A stretch of 64,000 nt of DNA. Origin: Synchiropus splendidus (lineage: Eukaryota; Chordata; Actinopteri; Syngnathiformes; Callionymidae). Where the stretch lies: contig NC_071350.1 in assembly GCF_027744825.2 (NCBI RefSeq), positions 3,906,001-3,970,000 of the forward strand, in the 5' to 3' direction. Positions 24,677 through 34,160 of the stretch are shown piece after piece. Under the pieces are notes generated by a model. That model searched no databases and was not told the DNA's origin. It was given only the letters and a program-made list of their open reading frames with translations. The stretch's first letter is position 1. Every line of letters starts with the position of its first letter. Both the position numbers and the translations under genes were made by a program.

Positions 24677-25159
24677 TCACTGAACCACTTTTGCGCCAGT
24701 GTTTTCAAGGTCTGACGGCCCAAATCTCAAGTCTTGGTTGATCTTAAATGAAATGAGACGACTTACCTGAGAGTAATACTCATATTTTCATCGGCAGCAT
24801 CATCAGACACTGGACAACTTTGTGAGGTGACCGTCACAACCAGGTGGAGCTGAGCTGCAGGTTCCATCTTCAGGGCCAACATCGAAGGTGTTTCCATTCC
24901 GCAAGTCTCCGTCTGAAGCTGGGCAACAAAATAAACATTTTGCATAAACTGGCAGCAGCTACAGCTCGACTGCAGTACATTTCATTTTGGAGGCATATTT
25001 CCACAGCAAACTATCTTAGGCAATACGCTACAATCTCCAAAGCAGGGTTCTGCATCCCACGTTCACGTTTGAGGTGGCTGCTCTCACCAAGTGAGCAGTC
25101 ACGGCTTCAGCAACGCAACGATCCATGGTGACCCCAGCCACCTTCTCCAAACCAGACAT
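24677..25159 (-). CDS. unrecognised small spliced gene, unit 4
   Basis: Exons 25088-25159, 24767-24918 and 24677-24725, open and in phase as in the other units. Because unit 4 is the most diverged, the intact frame here is the best evidence that this 90-residue model is under constraint, though the divergence is too small to be sure. Confidence 0.42.
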
Positions 25160-25360
25160 GGTGAAATGAAACACCAAAGTTGCTCCTGCAGCAACACATA
25201 TTCTTTCTTATTCAGTTCTCTCAGGTCATTGAGGGCAGGTTTACTCTGTTTCCCAGGGTCACACCGAGAGACTCCACTCCCTGAGTTCTGCTAAAACTGT
25301 TCTAGCGTGGGGCTGCTTACATTTGTGTGCTGCAGTTTTTATGTCGTCCATAACATTAAA

Positions 25361-25774
25361 TCACTTTATACCATTCACTGTTTTCTCTTTTCGTAACATG
25401 CCTCGCGCAATAACAATGCCCTCCTTGCATGAAAACAACATGAGATGATCACACAGTTTCTGAGTGCTTTCCAAAGTTGATGATGCCACAACTGAGCTGT
25501 CAGAAGAGAGGACAGTGTCTGGATTCAAAGTGATACCTGAAGGGACTGTTGCAAAGTCCAGAGGCAAAGGCCGCCTGAGGAGGCAGCTGCTTGAGAAGCT
25601 CCACATGCTGCAATCCATGAGCATCGTTGCTGCCACGACTGGACCCAAGGTTTTAGTAAAACCTTCCTCCTCACGGTCCTCACTTAATCGACTGGACTCC
25701 ACCCACTTGCAGACAAAAAACAATAAGATAAATGTGACTCCTAATAATATCGGAAGAAAACAGAACATGTTCAT
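25361..25774 (-). CDS. 137-residue ORF with signal-peptide-like leader, unit 4 only
   Basis: One continuous minus-strand frame begins MNMFCFLPILLGVTFILLFF, a short n-region plus hydrophobic core like a secretory signal or membrane anchor. It continues into the acidic frame EDREEEGF seen in the other units and ends GMLRKEKTVNGIK. Units 1-3 lack 4 bases that join leader and body, and lack the 95 bases that encode the C-terminal tail. No family recognised. It could be chance, since an acceptor (TCTGCAAG) lies at the leader-body junction and the leader may be intronic. Confidence 0.3.
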   Translation of the reverse strand: MNMFCFLPILLGVTFILLFFVCKWVESSRLSEDREEEGFTKTLGPVVAATMLMDCSMWSFSSSCLLRRPLPLDFATVPSGITLNPDTVLSSDSSVVASSTLESTQKLCDHLMLFSCKEGIVIARGMLRKEKTVNGIK

Positions 25775-26348
25775 CCAAACTTATAGCTAGCTCATGGGTG
25801 GTTTATACACCCCTGCCTTATCCGTGTCCAACAGGTTTTTATTTTTTTTCTATTGTAGGGGATTTAAAAAATGTGAAAAATACTTTTTTGTGAAGAAATT
25901 ATCAGTATTTATATTCTACAATTGCTTCCATGGACGCAGACATAAACACATTCTGAACATAGACGAACGTACATGAATAGAATACTGAGCACAAAACATA
26001 TTGAAGTTTAAAGCCCATCCGATGTACTTAAGCTGTGATCAGGGCCAATGCAGGTCTCTTTTTCCTCACAGTGATATGGAACTTTAACATGAAACAGACA
26101 AATACTAACAGCTGTTTCACTGTTTCAGACTCGAGCTACCCCAAACCTATCTAATGGCACCACATGGGCTTGGAGATATATATATATATATATTTTTTTA
26201 TTTATTTATTTTTTTTAAATGAAAAACAGAACGTGGTCCATTTCCGTAAATTAATTTGCCTGTTAATATCATTAGTTTCAGATAATCATTATCACAGAAA
26301 AATACATGAAAACAAAACAAGCATTGTCAGGTTACAGCCGTGAATTAG

Positions 26349-26862
26349 TGACGTCACGTACAGTAGACAGCTCCTTGTGAGTTACGGCGTTGCTCACACG
26401 GGCGGAGAGTTGCGGATTTGTAGATAGACGGGATCTGGGAGGTGAAGGTGAAAGATGTCCGCGTGGGAGCGACCGTACTGCATTACAGTTGGTTGTTACC
26501 AGCTAATTAAAATATACTTTGCGCCTTTTTCAATCATTACAGCGAGTTAAGTGAACTGAAGTGCAATATACATGTTTGAAATGCACAGCATGGTTTAGGT
26601 TTGGATGCTAGGTGCTACGTTAGCAGCAAAAGCTCACAAGTTCTCCCAACTTAAAGGTAAAATCACGCCACAAACACAGTCACAAACGTAGTGACGGCGT
26701 GTTCAACACTCCATTCACATTGTGAACGCTGCAAAAACCCACCATTAGTCCTGTGTCTTCAGTGTCGAGACTTACCGAGCAGCAGGTGTCGGCTTTTTTT
26801 TCCCCCACGCGCGCGCCGAGGCACGTGACCGGAAGTGGCTGGCGCACTTCATTCCCTGCAGC
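26349..26862 (-). promoter_or_regulatory. CRE-containing promoter-like region, unit 4
   Basis: TGACGTCA at 26349-26356 with the same GC-rich E-box/Ets block further downstream. Confidence 0.4.
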
Positions 26863-27526
26863 AACAAATCAATGAAGTGCTTTGCCGGTGTCTGTCGTCA
26901 AAAACAAGATTTGCTTTTGACAACACGCACAAAATAGTAGTCTAATATTTAATATCTATGAGTTTGTCAACAGCATTTTATTTTATCTTTTTCACACACG
27001 GGAACACCTCTCAGAAACCAGCTGAAATATGATTGTTGTTATATATCTCGCCACTGAATCCTTATGGAAAAACACGTCCCATTATCGCGGAGACAAACGA
27101 CATCACGGCTGTTGTTTGTGTCACACTTCTTCGGTCTCTTTTATTATCCAGACAGAACACACACAACTCTCAAACAATACAGACGCCACCTAATGTTCAG
27201 TCTCAGCATTGCGTCCATTAATCCCATGCACAACAATTGTGTTGCAAGACTGCCCTCTTTCCCGGCCATTTACTTCCATCTTTTCCTGATAATAAACATA
27301 ATAAATCCTCAATCTTGCTGCCAGTTTTACATTCACTTGGTGGTACCATAGAGCAAACGAAGCACTTTGTGAAGCGTCGACCCATGAGTCAAACCAATAG
27401 CATGGAAAGCCTCAATGCTTCACAGAGCTTCATCACAACATCTCAACTAACAGCACGGCTGCTAACTGACAACTCCCTCACTGTATTCAACAGATGCTTT
27501 CTGTCGCGTCCACAATCTTCTTCCAT

Positions 27527-27739
27527 GTTGCTTGTTCAGATCAGAATCAGAATCAGAATTTAATTTATTGCCATGGTCAGTGGGGAGCCCTAGGCAACTA
27601 GGAAAGAGTTTTGGAATAAAGTGCTGACAGTAAAAATAAAATAAAATAAAATAATTCAAGGTTCTGGTCTGGATCGACCGTAGCCTCCTGCCAGATGGAA
27701 GAGGAACAAACAGTCCATGTCCAGGATGAGAAAGGTAGG
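27527..27739 (-). mobile_element. LINE 3' fragment, unit 4, cut by gypsy LTR
   Basis: The first part of the LINE fragment is present; its 5' part (minus strand) is replaced from 27740 by a retrotransposon LTR. Confidence 0.65.
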
Positions 27740-27925
27740 TGTCGTGTATTGAATGTGTGTGTCACGGGATGGAAAGGAAAGAAAGGAACCCGGATGTAAG
27801 CGGGAAAATAGAAGTGTATGTGATGGTCTGAAGAGAGGAACAAACACGGTTGAGAACTGTCGAACCCGTTGTGATTCAATTCAGAAACGTGTGTTATGCA
27901 ATGGATTGACAGTGTACACACGACA
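27740..27925 (+). repeat. 5' LTR of gypsy 1
   Basis: 186 bp, TG...CA ends with an 8-bp terminal inverted repeat. The polyadenylation hexamer position reads AACAAA here but AATAAA in the 3' LTR. Confidence 0.9.
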
Positions 27926-27926
27926 A

Positions 27927-27939
27927 TGGCGATGAGGAT
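27927..27939 (+). other. primer-binding site of gypsy 1
   Basis: TGGCGATGAGGAT begins one base after the LTR. From memory of vertebrate tRNA-Ser(GCU), whose 3' end pairs with TGGCGACGAGGAT, this is a 12 of 13 match. To be confirmed by alignment. Confidence 0.5.
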
Positions 27940-28006
27940 AACGGAGTCGTGAAAACGTCGGACTGAAAAGCGCGACAAAAGTTTGCTGTTCAGGTAACCA
28001 ATTAAC

Positions 28007-28720
28007 ATGGAAAAGCCTGCAATTCAGCCATTTTCCTGCTACTCGGACCCTGCGACGCTTGGACCTCGATGGAGACGTTGGCTTACGCAGATGTACAGGA
28101 CGTGTTCATGACGTTGCCGAACACTGGAGCGCCGACGGATTACAGAGCTACTGTGGAGGCGTTGAACAGGTACTTCGTGCCACAAGTAAACACCGCGTTT
28201 GCCCGTCAGACATTCAACAAGTTGCATCAGAAAGAAGGTGAGACGGTGTAACAATTTTCCACACGTTTTAGGCAAGCAGCCAGAGACTGTGATTTTAGAA
28301 TGGAAATGGAAAATCAGATAAGAGACGCAATTCTGAGTAAATGTACATCCGAATATGTGCGTAGAAAATTGCTGGAAGAGGGACATGGATTGACTCTAGC
28401 TCGGACCTTGGAAGTGGCATCACAGTGTGAAAGAGTGGAGGAACAGCTGGCAGCCATGTCTTGCAATGGCCAAAAGAGGGAGACTGAGACAGTTCATCAA
28501 GTTGCTCAAAAAGGAGGGAAGTTCAAGAAACCCAGCGGAAGAATGAGAAACAGAGAAGAGGATATTAAAGACAAGAAGTGCTTCAGATATACTGATCACC
28601 TGGGGAAAGACCCAAAGTGCCCAGCACGTGGACAAACTTGTCGCAAGTGCAAAGGGAAGGACCACTTTTCAAAAATGTGTCGCACTAAAAGACGCTCGGA
28701 CAGAAAAGTGAATCGAGTTG
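28007..28720 (+). pseudogene. gag: gypsy 1 gag (broken)
   Basis: The frame starts at ATG 28007 (MEKPAIQPFSCYSDPATLG), shifts near 28080 to the frame reading YADVQDVFMTLPNTG and RYFVPQVNTAFARQTF, meets an in-frame TAA at 28249-28251, then continues (QFSTRFRQAARDCDF). The C-terminal part has a good CCHC knuckle (CRKCKGKDHFSKMC). A second, upstream knuckle is damaged because its second Cys is Tyr (CFRYTDH). Gag forms the particle and binds RNA in this family; this copy cannot make an intact one. Confidence 0.8.
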
Positions 28721-29499
28721 AAAATGATGGGAACGAATTTGCATTTGTTGTAAAAGACAGTGAAATGTCAGAAAAACTTACATTTTCAGTGGGTGGTGTT
28801 AGTTTGGAAATGTTAGTCGATTCTGGTGCTACAAGTAATGCGATGGGGGAAAATGTATGGGAAAAACTGAAAACTGAGAATATTAAGTGTTATTCATATC
28901 TACCTAAAGTGAAGAAGAACTTATATTTGTACTCATCTAATCAAGCACTACCAGTTAAAGGAGCATTTAAATGTGAGATCATTATTGGGAACAAAAGAAA
29001 ATATGCAGAGTCCATAGTGATAAAAGGGAATGGAGAACCTCGTCTCGGCAAAAAGACAGCTCTCGACTTAGGAGTGCTCAAAATAGGTGAAAATGTTTCA
29101 GTGATCACAGACAGGAAACTTGAGCTTGAACAAAAATATCCAAAAGTGTTTAAAGGGGTCGGAAAATTAAACACTAAACAGATTACTTTGTATATTGACC
29201 CAAAAGTAAAACAAGTGGCTCAGCCATTCAGACAGATACCTTTCAATCTCCGAGAATCAGTGGAGAGGAAAATAAATGAGCTTATCGACATGGATATTAT
29301 TGAGAAGGTAGAGGGCCCCACTCCATGGGTCAACCCGGTTGTGATAATACCAAAGGCCGATAAAGATATCAGACTGTGCATTGATAGGCGGCGTGCTAAT
29401 GAAGCAATCATAAGGGAAAGATTCCCAATACCTACAGTTGATGAGATACTTCAAGGTTTGAACGTTTCAACTGTTTTCGGCAAACTCGACCTGAAATGA
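28721..29499 (+). pseudogene. pol: gypsy 1 protease and N-terminal reverse transcriptase
   Basis: Open frame continuous with gag. It contains the aspartic protease motif (MLVDSGATSN) and the start of RT (PFRQIPFNLRESVERKINEL, then PWVNPVVIIPKADKDIRLCI). It ends at a TGA in the conserved block after KLDLK, where related elements have Trp. The catalytic YxDD block that should follow is absent: the next homologous sequence is already downstream of it. Confidence 0.8.
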
Positions 29500-30130
29500 G
29501 GATATCATGTCAGCAAGTGAGCAATACCATTAGCTGGCATTGAAGGAGTTCAAAACATTTCGGATGATGTAATCATACATGGCCCAGATCAAGAAACACA
29601 TGACAAACGTCTGGAAGCAGTCATGAAACGGTTGACTAACCACTGAGACGACTGACTCGGAAAGACACACCATTTAAATTTGGTCCTGAACAAAAACAAG
29701 CATTTCAAGCTTTGAAAAATGAGTTAGCAAAATCAGGTACTCTGCCTATTTTGATAAGGATGCACCCACCAAGGTAATTGCAGATGCAAGTCCGGTAGGT
29801 CTCGGTGCTGTATTGGTGCAGCAACAAGAAGGGGAGATGGTACCAGTGTGCTATATCAGTCGTAGTCTGACTGACTGTGAGCGGAAATATTCTCAAACTG
29901 AGAGAGAAGCGCTTGCTCTTGTGTGGGCATGTGAAAGACTTCATCACTACATTTATGGTCGAAAGTTTGATCTAGTGACCGATCACAAACCTGATCTGAG
30001 GCTTCAACCCTATAGCTACAGAGTTGTGCATATTGCTGGGAAACAGAACATAGCAGATCCATTGTCAAGGTTGTTTGGAGAAACAGCTTTGAAACAAACA
30101 CATAAACACGAGTCAGAAGAATATGTCAGA
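29500..30130 (+). pseudogene. pol: gypsy 1 RT remnant and RNase H
   Basis: About 29500-29640 is a compressed remnant of RT with internal deletion. From about 29640 the RNase H domain follows: DASPVGLGAVL (first catalytic Asp), ERKYSQTEREALAL (catalytic Glu), FDLVTDHKP (catalytic Asp) and the tail HIAGKQNIADPLSRL. A frameshift lies near 29745. The enzyme is missing its polymerase core, so the element is not autonomous. Confidence 0.75.
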
Positions 30131-31460
30131 TTTGTAGCAGTAAGTGCCACACCAAAAGCTCTGACGACTCGGGAGATAGAGAGAGAATCAGTAAATGACA
30201 CTGACCTCTGTCAAGTGCGCCATGCACTCGCAAGTGGGTGTTTTGATCACTGCAAAGCATATAGGCCAATTGTAAATGAGTTGTGTGTGATTGGACAAAT
30301 TGTGCTGCGTAGTAATCGCATTGTGTTACCTCAAAGTTTGCGTTCCAGAGCAATTGCTCTGGCACCTGAAGATTCACTTAGGAATAGTGGGGACAAAACA
30401 ACATTTGAGAACAAAGGTTTGGTGGCCTGGCATGGATAAAGCAACTGAGAAATACTGTAAAAGTTGTCACGGATGTCAGTTAGTTGCCAGACCAGATCCA
30501 CCAGAGCCATTAAGAACCACAGTGTTGCCAGATGGTCCACGGCAAGATGTAGCCATTGATTTGTTAGGACCGCTTCCTTCAAACCATTCTATATTGGTGG
30601 TCATAGATTATTATAGTCACTATTTTGAGTATGACATTATGACCTCAACTACAACGGAGAGAGTGCTAGATAGTCTTGAATCTATTTTCAGCAGACATGG
30701 ACTACCACTGACATGCAAGTCAGACAATGGACCACAATTCAGATCTGAACTGTTTAAAAAATACTGTGAACAAAATGATATTCTGCATCTCAAAACAACG
30801 CCGAAATGGGCACAAGCAACTGGTGAGGTAGAACGCCAGAATGCATCATTGATGAAAAGGATAAGAATTGCAGAAGCAGAAGGTTTGGACTGGAAACAGG
30901 AACTAAGGAAATATGTCACTGTTTACCGGTGTGTTCAACATGCAACAACAGGTAAAAGCCCAGCTGAACTATTGTTCAACCGAAAAGTGAGAGGAAAGTT
31001 ACCAGAGTTTGGTCAGACGAGCACAACAGCATTAGATGTACGTGACAAAGATGCAGATCTCAACAGAAGGGCATGTTACTCAAAGGTTAATGTGGGGGAC
31101 CAAGTTCTTGTGCAGCAAGACAAAGTAGATAAATTTTCGACATTGTTCAACCCCACACCACATAAAGTTGTGAGCAAAACTGGAAATCAAGTTGTGGTTG
31201 AATCTCCAACAGGTGTGAGATATAAAAGAAACACAACACATGTAAAAAGATATGAGACACCTTTTCCACTGGACGAAATATATGAAAAAATGGATGAGAC
31301 TAGTGAGGTGGTGGACAGAGAGGTCAAAGAAGACGAAAAGGAACAGAGGAACATTAATCAGTCAGAAGTTCAAGAGGATACACAAAGAGATCAATATCCG
31401 CGTGAATCCCACAGGGTTAGAAGACCACCTGATAAACTGCGTGATTTTGTGTGCAATTGA
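30130..31460 (+). pseudogene. pol: gypsy 1 integrase
   Basis: After a frame change near 30400 the frame reads WWPGMDKATEKYCKSCHGCQ (zinc-binding end), then the DDE core with all three acidic residues in place: AIDLLGPLPSN, CKSDNGPQF and TGEVERQNASL. The C-terminal domain reads VNVGDQVLVQQDK and ends with RRPPDKLRDFV. Integrase inserts the cDNA into host DNA. The core looks intact but lacks an intact upstream polyprotein. Confidence 0.8.
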
Positions 31461-31637
31461 TTATGTGAATCTTATATTACAGTGTTTGACATTGGAAAAA
31501 AACAGTTACTTGTCATTAGAAAAAAAGTGAGTTAAAAGGTATGTTTTGGTGTCTGAAAATGATGTTGACAGATGTTTATATTTGCATTGTTCGAAGTTTT
31601 ATTGTATGGGAAAGTTTGTATCTAAGAAAAGGGGGGA

Positions 31638-31822
31638 TGTCGTGTATTGAATGTGTATGTCACGTGATGGAAAGGAAAGAAAGGAACCCGAATGTAAGCG
31701 GGAAACAGAAGTGTATGTGATGGTCTGAAGAGAGGAATAAACACGGCTGAGAACTGTCGAACCCGTTGTGATTCAATTCAGAAACGTGTGTTATGCAATA
31801 GATTGACAGTGTACACACGACA
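31638..31822 (+). repeat. 3' LTR of gypsy 1
   Basis: 185 bp, preceded by the purine tract AAAAGGGGGGA (31627-31637). Has AATAAA. The flank after 31822 does not continue the 8-kb unit. Confidence 0.9.
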
Positions 31823-31980
31823 GTGGTGTCCGAGCGAGAAATATCTCAAAAAGTTGCCGTGACTCGTCGAAGGCTAACTCCGGACTGGTTTTCTCATTGG
31901 CGCCACCTGCTGTGTATATGTGGAGCTGCACTTCCATCTTCAGTGTGGATAACTATCAAGGTTTCTTTTTGAAATCAGGA
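31823..31980. other. unassigned spacer
   Basis: 158 bases between the two gypsy elements. I see no coding frame, repeat or match to the 8-kb unit. Confidence 0.4.
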
Positions 31981-32450
31981 TGTCATGGCTTGTCTAGAGA
32001 GTTTTGACCCAAAAACTAAATTGCTGCAGGTTCACAGATGACACAGAGAAGCGAGAATAAATTAACAATTTATTAAATACAATAATATAATACAAAGACG
32101 GACTGGAACGACAACAGAAGACGTCACAGCCAAAACGCGGAGTGAGTGAACACGAATGAGGACGGGGAGAAACCAGGAAACAAAAAACAGGCGATTAATA
32201 ACGAACCTGATGAAGGAGGACAACAAAAGACGCACTCTGAGTTAAGCTTGACGAGGCGGAATAAACGGAAAGCGCTCGGTGGTGGATCGAAATCAGACTC
32301 ACGTGAGGAACAAATGCGTCTGGCCCCGCATACTGAAGCTCCGTTGTTTATATCCAGAATCGTTGATGAGGCAAACGAGCTTCAGCTGCACGGCCATTAA
32401 GCTGGGAAGAACACAGGGAACAGAAACGAAGCAGGGAACAACCTTATAAG
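31981..32450 (-). repeat. putative LTR of gypsy 2 (minus orientation)
   Basis: The segment starts TGTCATGG (the complement of an LTR end ...CCATGACA), contains a minus-strand AATAAA in an AT-rich block near 32070, and abuts the integrase C-terminus at 32455, as expected for a 3' LTR. The inner boundary is not resolved, and no partner LTR is found in the window. Confidence 0.45.
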
Positions 32451-32454
32451 CCGG

Positions 32455-33005
32455 CTAGTTGTCGACAATCAGAGGGGGAGGCGGAATTTCAGAGGCTGCT
32501 TGTAGAGGAGATGTGGAGACAGGCTTGAGCAGGGAAACGTGGAACGTTGGGTAGATACGGAGGGAGTCAGGAAGTTTTAGTCTGACTGCTGTGTCATTTA
32601 TGTTCTTCTCCACTCTGAAGGGACCGATGAATCTAGGGGACAATTTTCGGGACTCACCCGGTATTTTCAGGTCACGGGTGGACAGCCAGACTTTGTCGCC
32701 CGGCTGGTAGGATGGTGCTGGGATCCTGCTCCGGTCAGCCAGTCTATTGTTGCGGTCTGCGGTACGGGAAAGGGCAGCCAGAGTGCGGGACCAGGTCTCT
32801 CTGCAACGTTGCATGTGGTCCTTCACTGAGGGGACGGTGCTGTCTGTTTCCTGAGAGGGAAAAAGTGGAGGCTGGTAACCGTAGGCAACCATGAACGGCG
32901 ACATGCCAGTTGAGGAAGAAACAAGGGTGTTGTGAGCATACTCCACCCACGGAAGGTGGGACGACCAGGAGGCAGGATCCTGTGCTGAGACACAGCCCAA
33001 AGGTA
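32455..33005 (-). pseudogene. pol: gypsy 2 integrase C-terminal part
   Basis: Minus-strand frame from [19 protein letters not shown] through [15 protein letters not shown] and [20 protein letters not shown] to [12 protein letters not shown], the chromoviral-type integrase C-terminal region of Ty3/gypsy. The chromodomain expected after PPPLIVDN is missing, replaced by the LTR-like block. A foreign insertion interrupts the N-terminal side at about 33005. Confidence 0.8.
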
Positions 33006-34160
33006 CGTTCACACTGAACGCGACTTCCGCGAGCGACACGACTGATTTGCATACAAAGTCAATGGAGTTGGGCGATTGTTGGCGATCAGCGGCGACAGTC
33101 GCGGACCAGTCGCGGTGCGTTGACCAATCAGAGAACAGATCCGCGAGTGACGTGTCCCGGAGGAGGAGAAGCTCATCGCTGCAGTTGTTTACATGCAGAC
33201 TTTCCACCGTGGCACAAATTGTGCTTTTTTTAATTTCCACCCGAACATAAATAGGAAGAATCTTGTCCAGAGGGAAAGTTCGCCACAACGGTGGCGTGAC
33301 TGGTGAGTTGACACCTTTATTTACGTAAGTTTACTTAAGTTATATTCGCCTAAATGCAATGTCCACCGAGTTTACGAGGCGAATGTACTGCTGCGACTGT
33401 AGAAACTATGTATGCATGGCGACAGGATAAATAAGTACTGTTTCTGATTTAATTTAATTCTGATGAGACGTCCTGAAGGGTCTGTTTATATGAGGGGAGG
33501 ACGGTGACTGAGGAGCGGAGTGGTCAGCGGCATCTACTGTAGTGCCGTGAAGGGAGCGTTCTTCGCCCTCCTCTCTCTTGTGGAGCCCTTCATCTCCAAG
33601 AGAGACCTCGGCCAACATGACTGGAGACGCTGCTGCAGCAGCAAGGTAGCAGGTAGGTTTGCACGTTACATTTCTTTTTGAGGAAAATGGCTTCACAGAA
33701 AAAAAAAAAATCAAAAGCACTTTGCAAAATGTCAACAAATTGAGTTGAATACAGCTTTGTTTTATTGCAGAGATGAATTATATATGCAAGGACCTATGCT
33801 TTGTTAAAATAGGTGGCTGACTCTTGAAAGAGCAGTTGTGGTGCAGTGATAACTGTTTTTTCCACAAGGGAGAAGCCTCATCTGCGACGAAAACATATGC
33901 GGTCGGTGGCCATGGTCCTCTGGTCAGCTCCTGGAAGTGGACGGTCTCACCAACACTGAAGCAGTTGGTGATGAGTCTCCTGTTACAGAATACCTGCAAA
34001 ATATAAAACACACATGGATATGTAAACATACAGTATATATATTCTCTGGCGAATGCTACGAAAACGAGAGACGTCTCTTTTTCCGTGTTTTCATTTAATA
34101 AGTAGCACCAGCGTTGAAGAGCACCGGCTCCGCCATCTTCAATCCACCGTCCACAACAAC
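33006..34160. mobile_element. insertion in gypsy 2 integrase, possibly Harbinger-like
   Basis: About 1.15 kb replaces the middle of the integrase core. It starts AGGTACGTTCACACTGAACG, with a GC-rich, CGCGA-rich end resembling the starts of fish PIF/Harbinger-like elements. A minus-strand frame inside (33778-34000) reads PPTAYVFVADEASPLWKK, vaguely like the nuclease motif VADEAFPL of Harbinger transposases. I found no matching terminal inverted repeat or target duplication, so the class is a guess. Confidence 0.35.

Larger units (their letters stand above)
24643..27739. repeat. 8-kb tandem unit, copy 4 (truncated, about 3.1 kb)
   Basis: The start matches the other units but copy 4 stops inside the LINE fragment at 27739, where a gypsy LTR begins. 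It contains no HMG gene. It is the most diverged copy: extra 95 bases at 25352-25446, extra CTTA near 25682, and many single-base differences after 26200. Confidence 0.9.
27740..31822 (+). mobile_element. Ty3/gypsy LTR retrotransposon 1 (degenerate, about 4.1 kb)
   Basis: Two LTRs (27740-27925, 31638-31822) bounded by the inverted ends TGTCGTGT and ACACGACA flank gag, protease, partial RT, RNase H and integrase, in Ty3/gypsy order. A primer-binding site follows the 5' LTR and a purine tract precedes the 3' LTR. By eye the LTRs differ at about seven positions plus one indel in 186 bases, so the insertion is not very recent. No target-site duplication is seen. Confidence 0.9.

Noticed and set aside
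1..27739. CRISPR-like array
   Set aside because: Repeats are kilobase units with genes and introns, not short spaced repeats, and the window is eukaryotic.
27740..31822. Endogenous retrovirus with envelope
   Set aside because: Pol order and residues fit Ty3/gypsy and there is no envelope frame between integrase and the 3' LTR.
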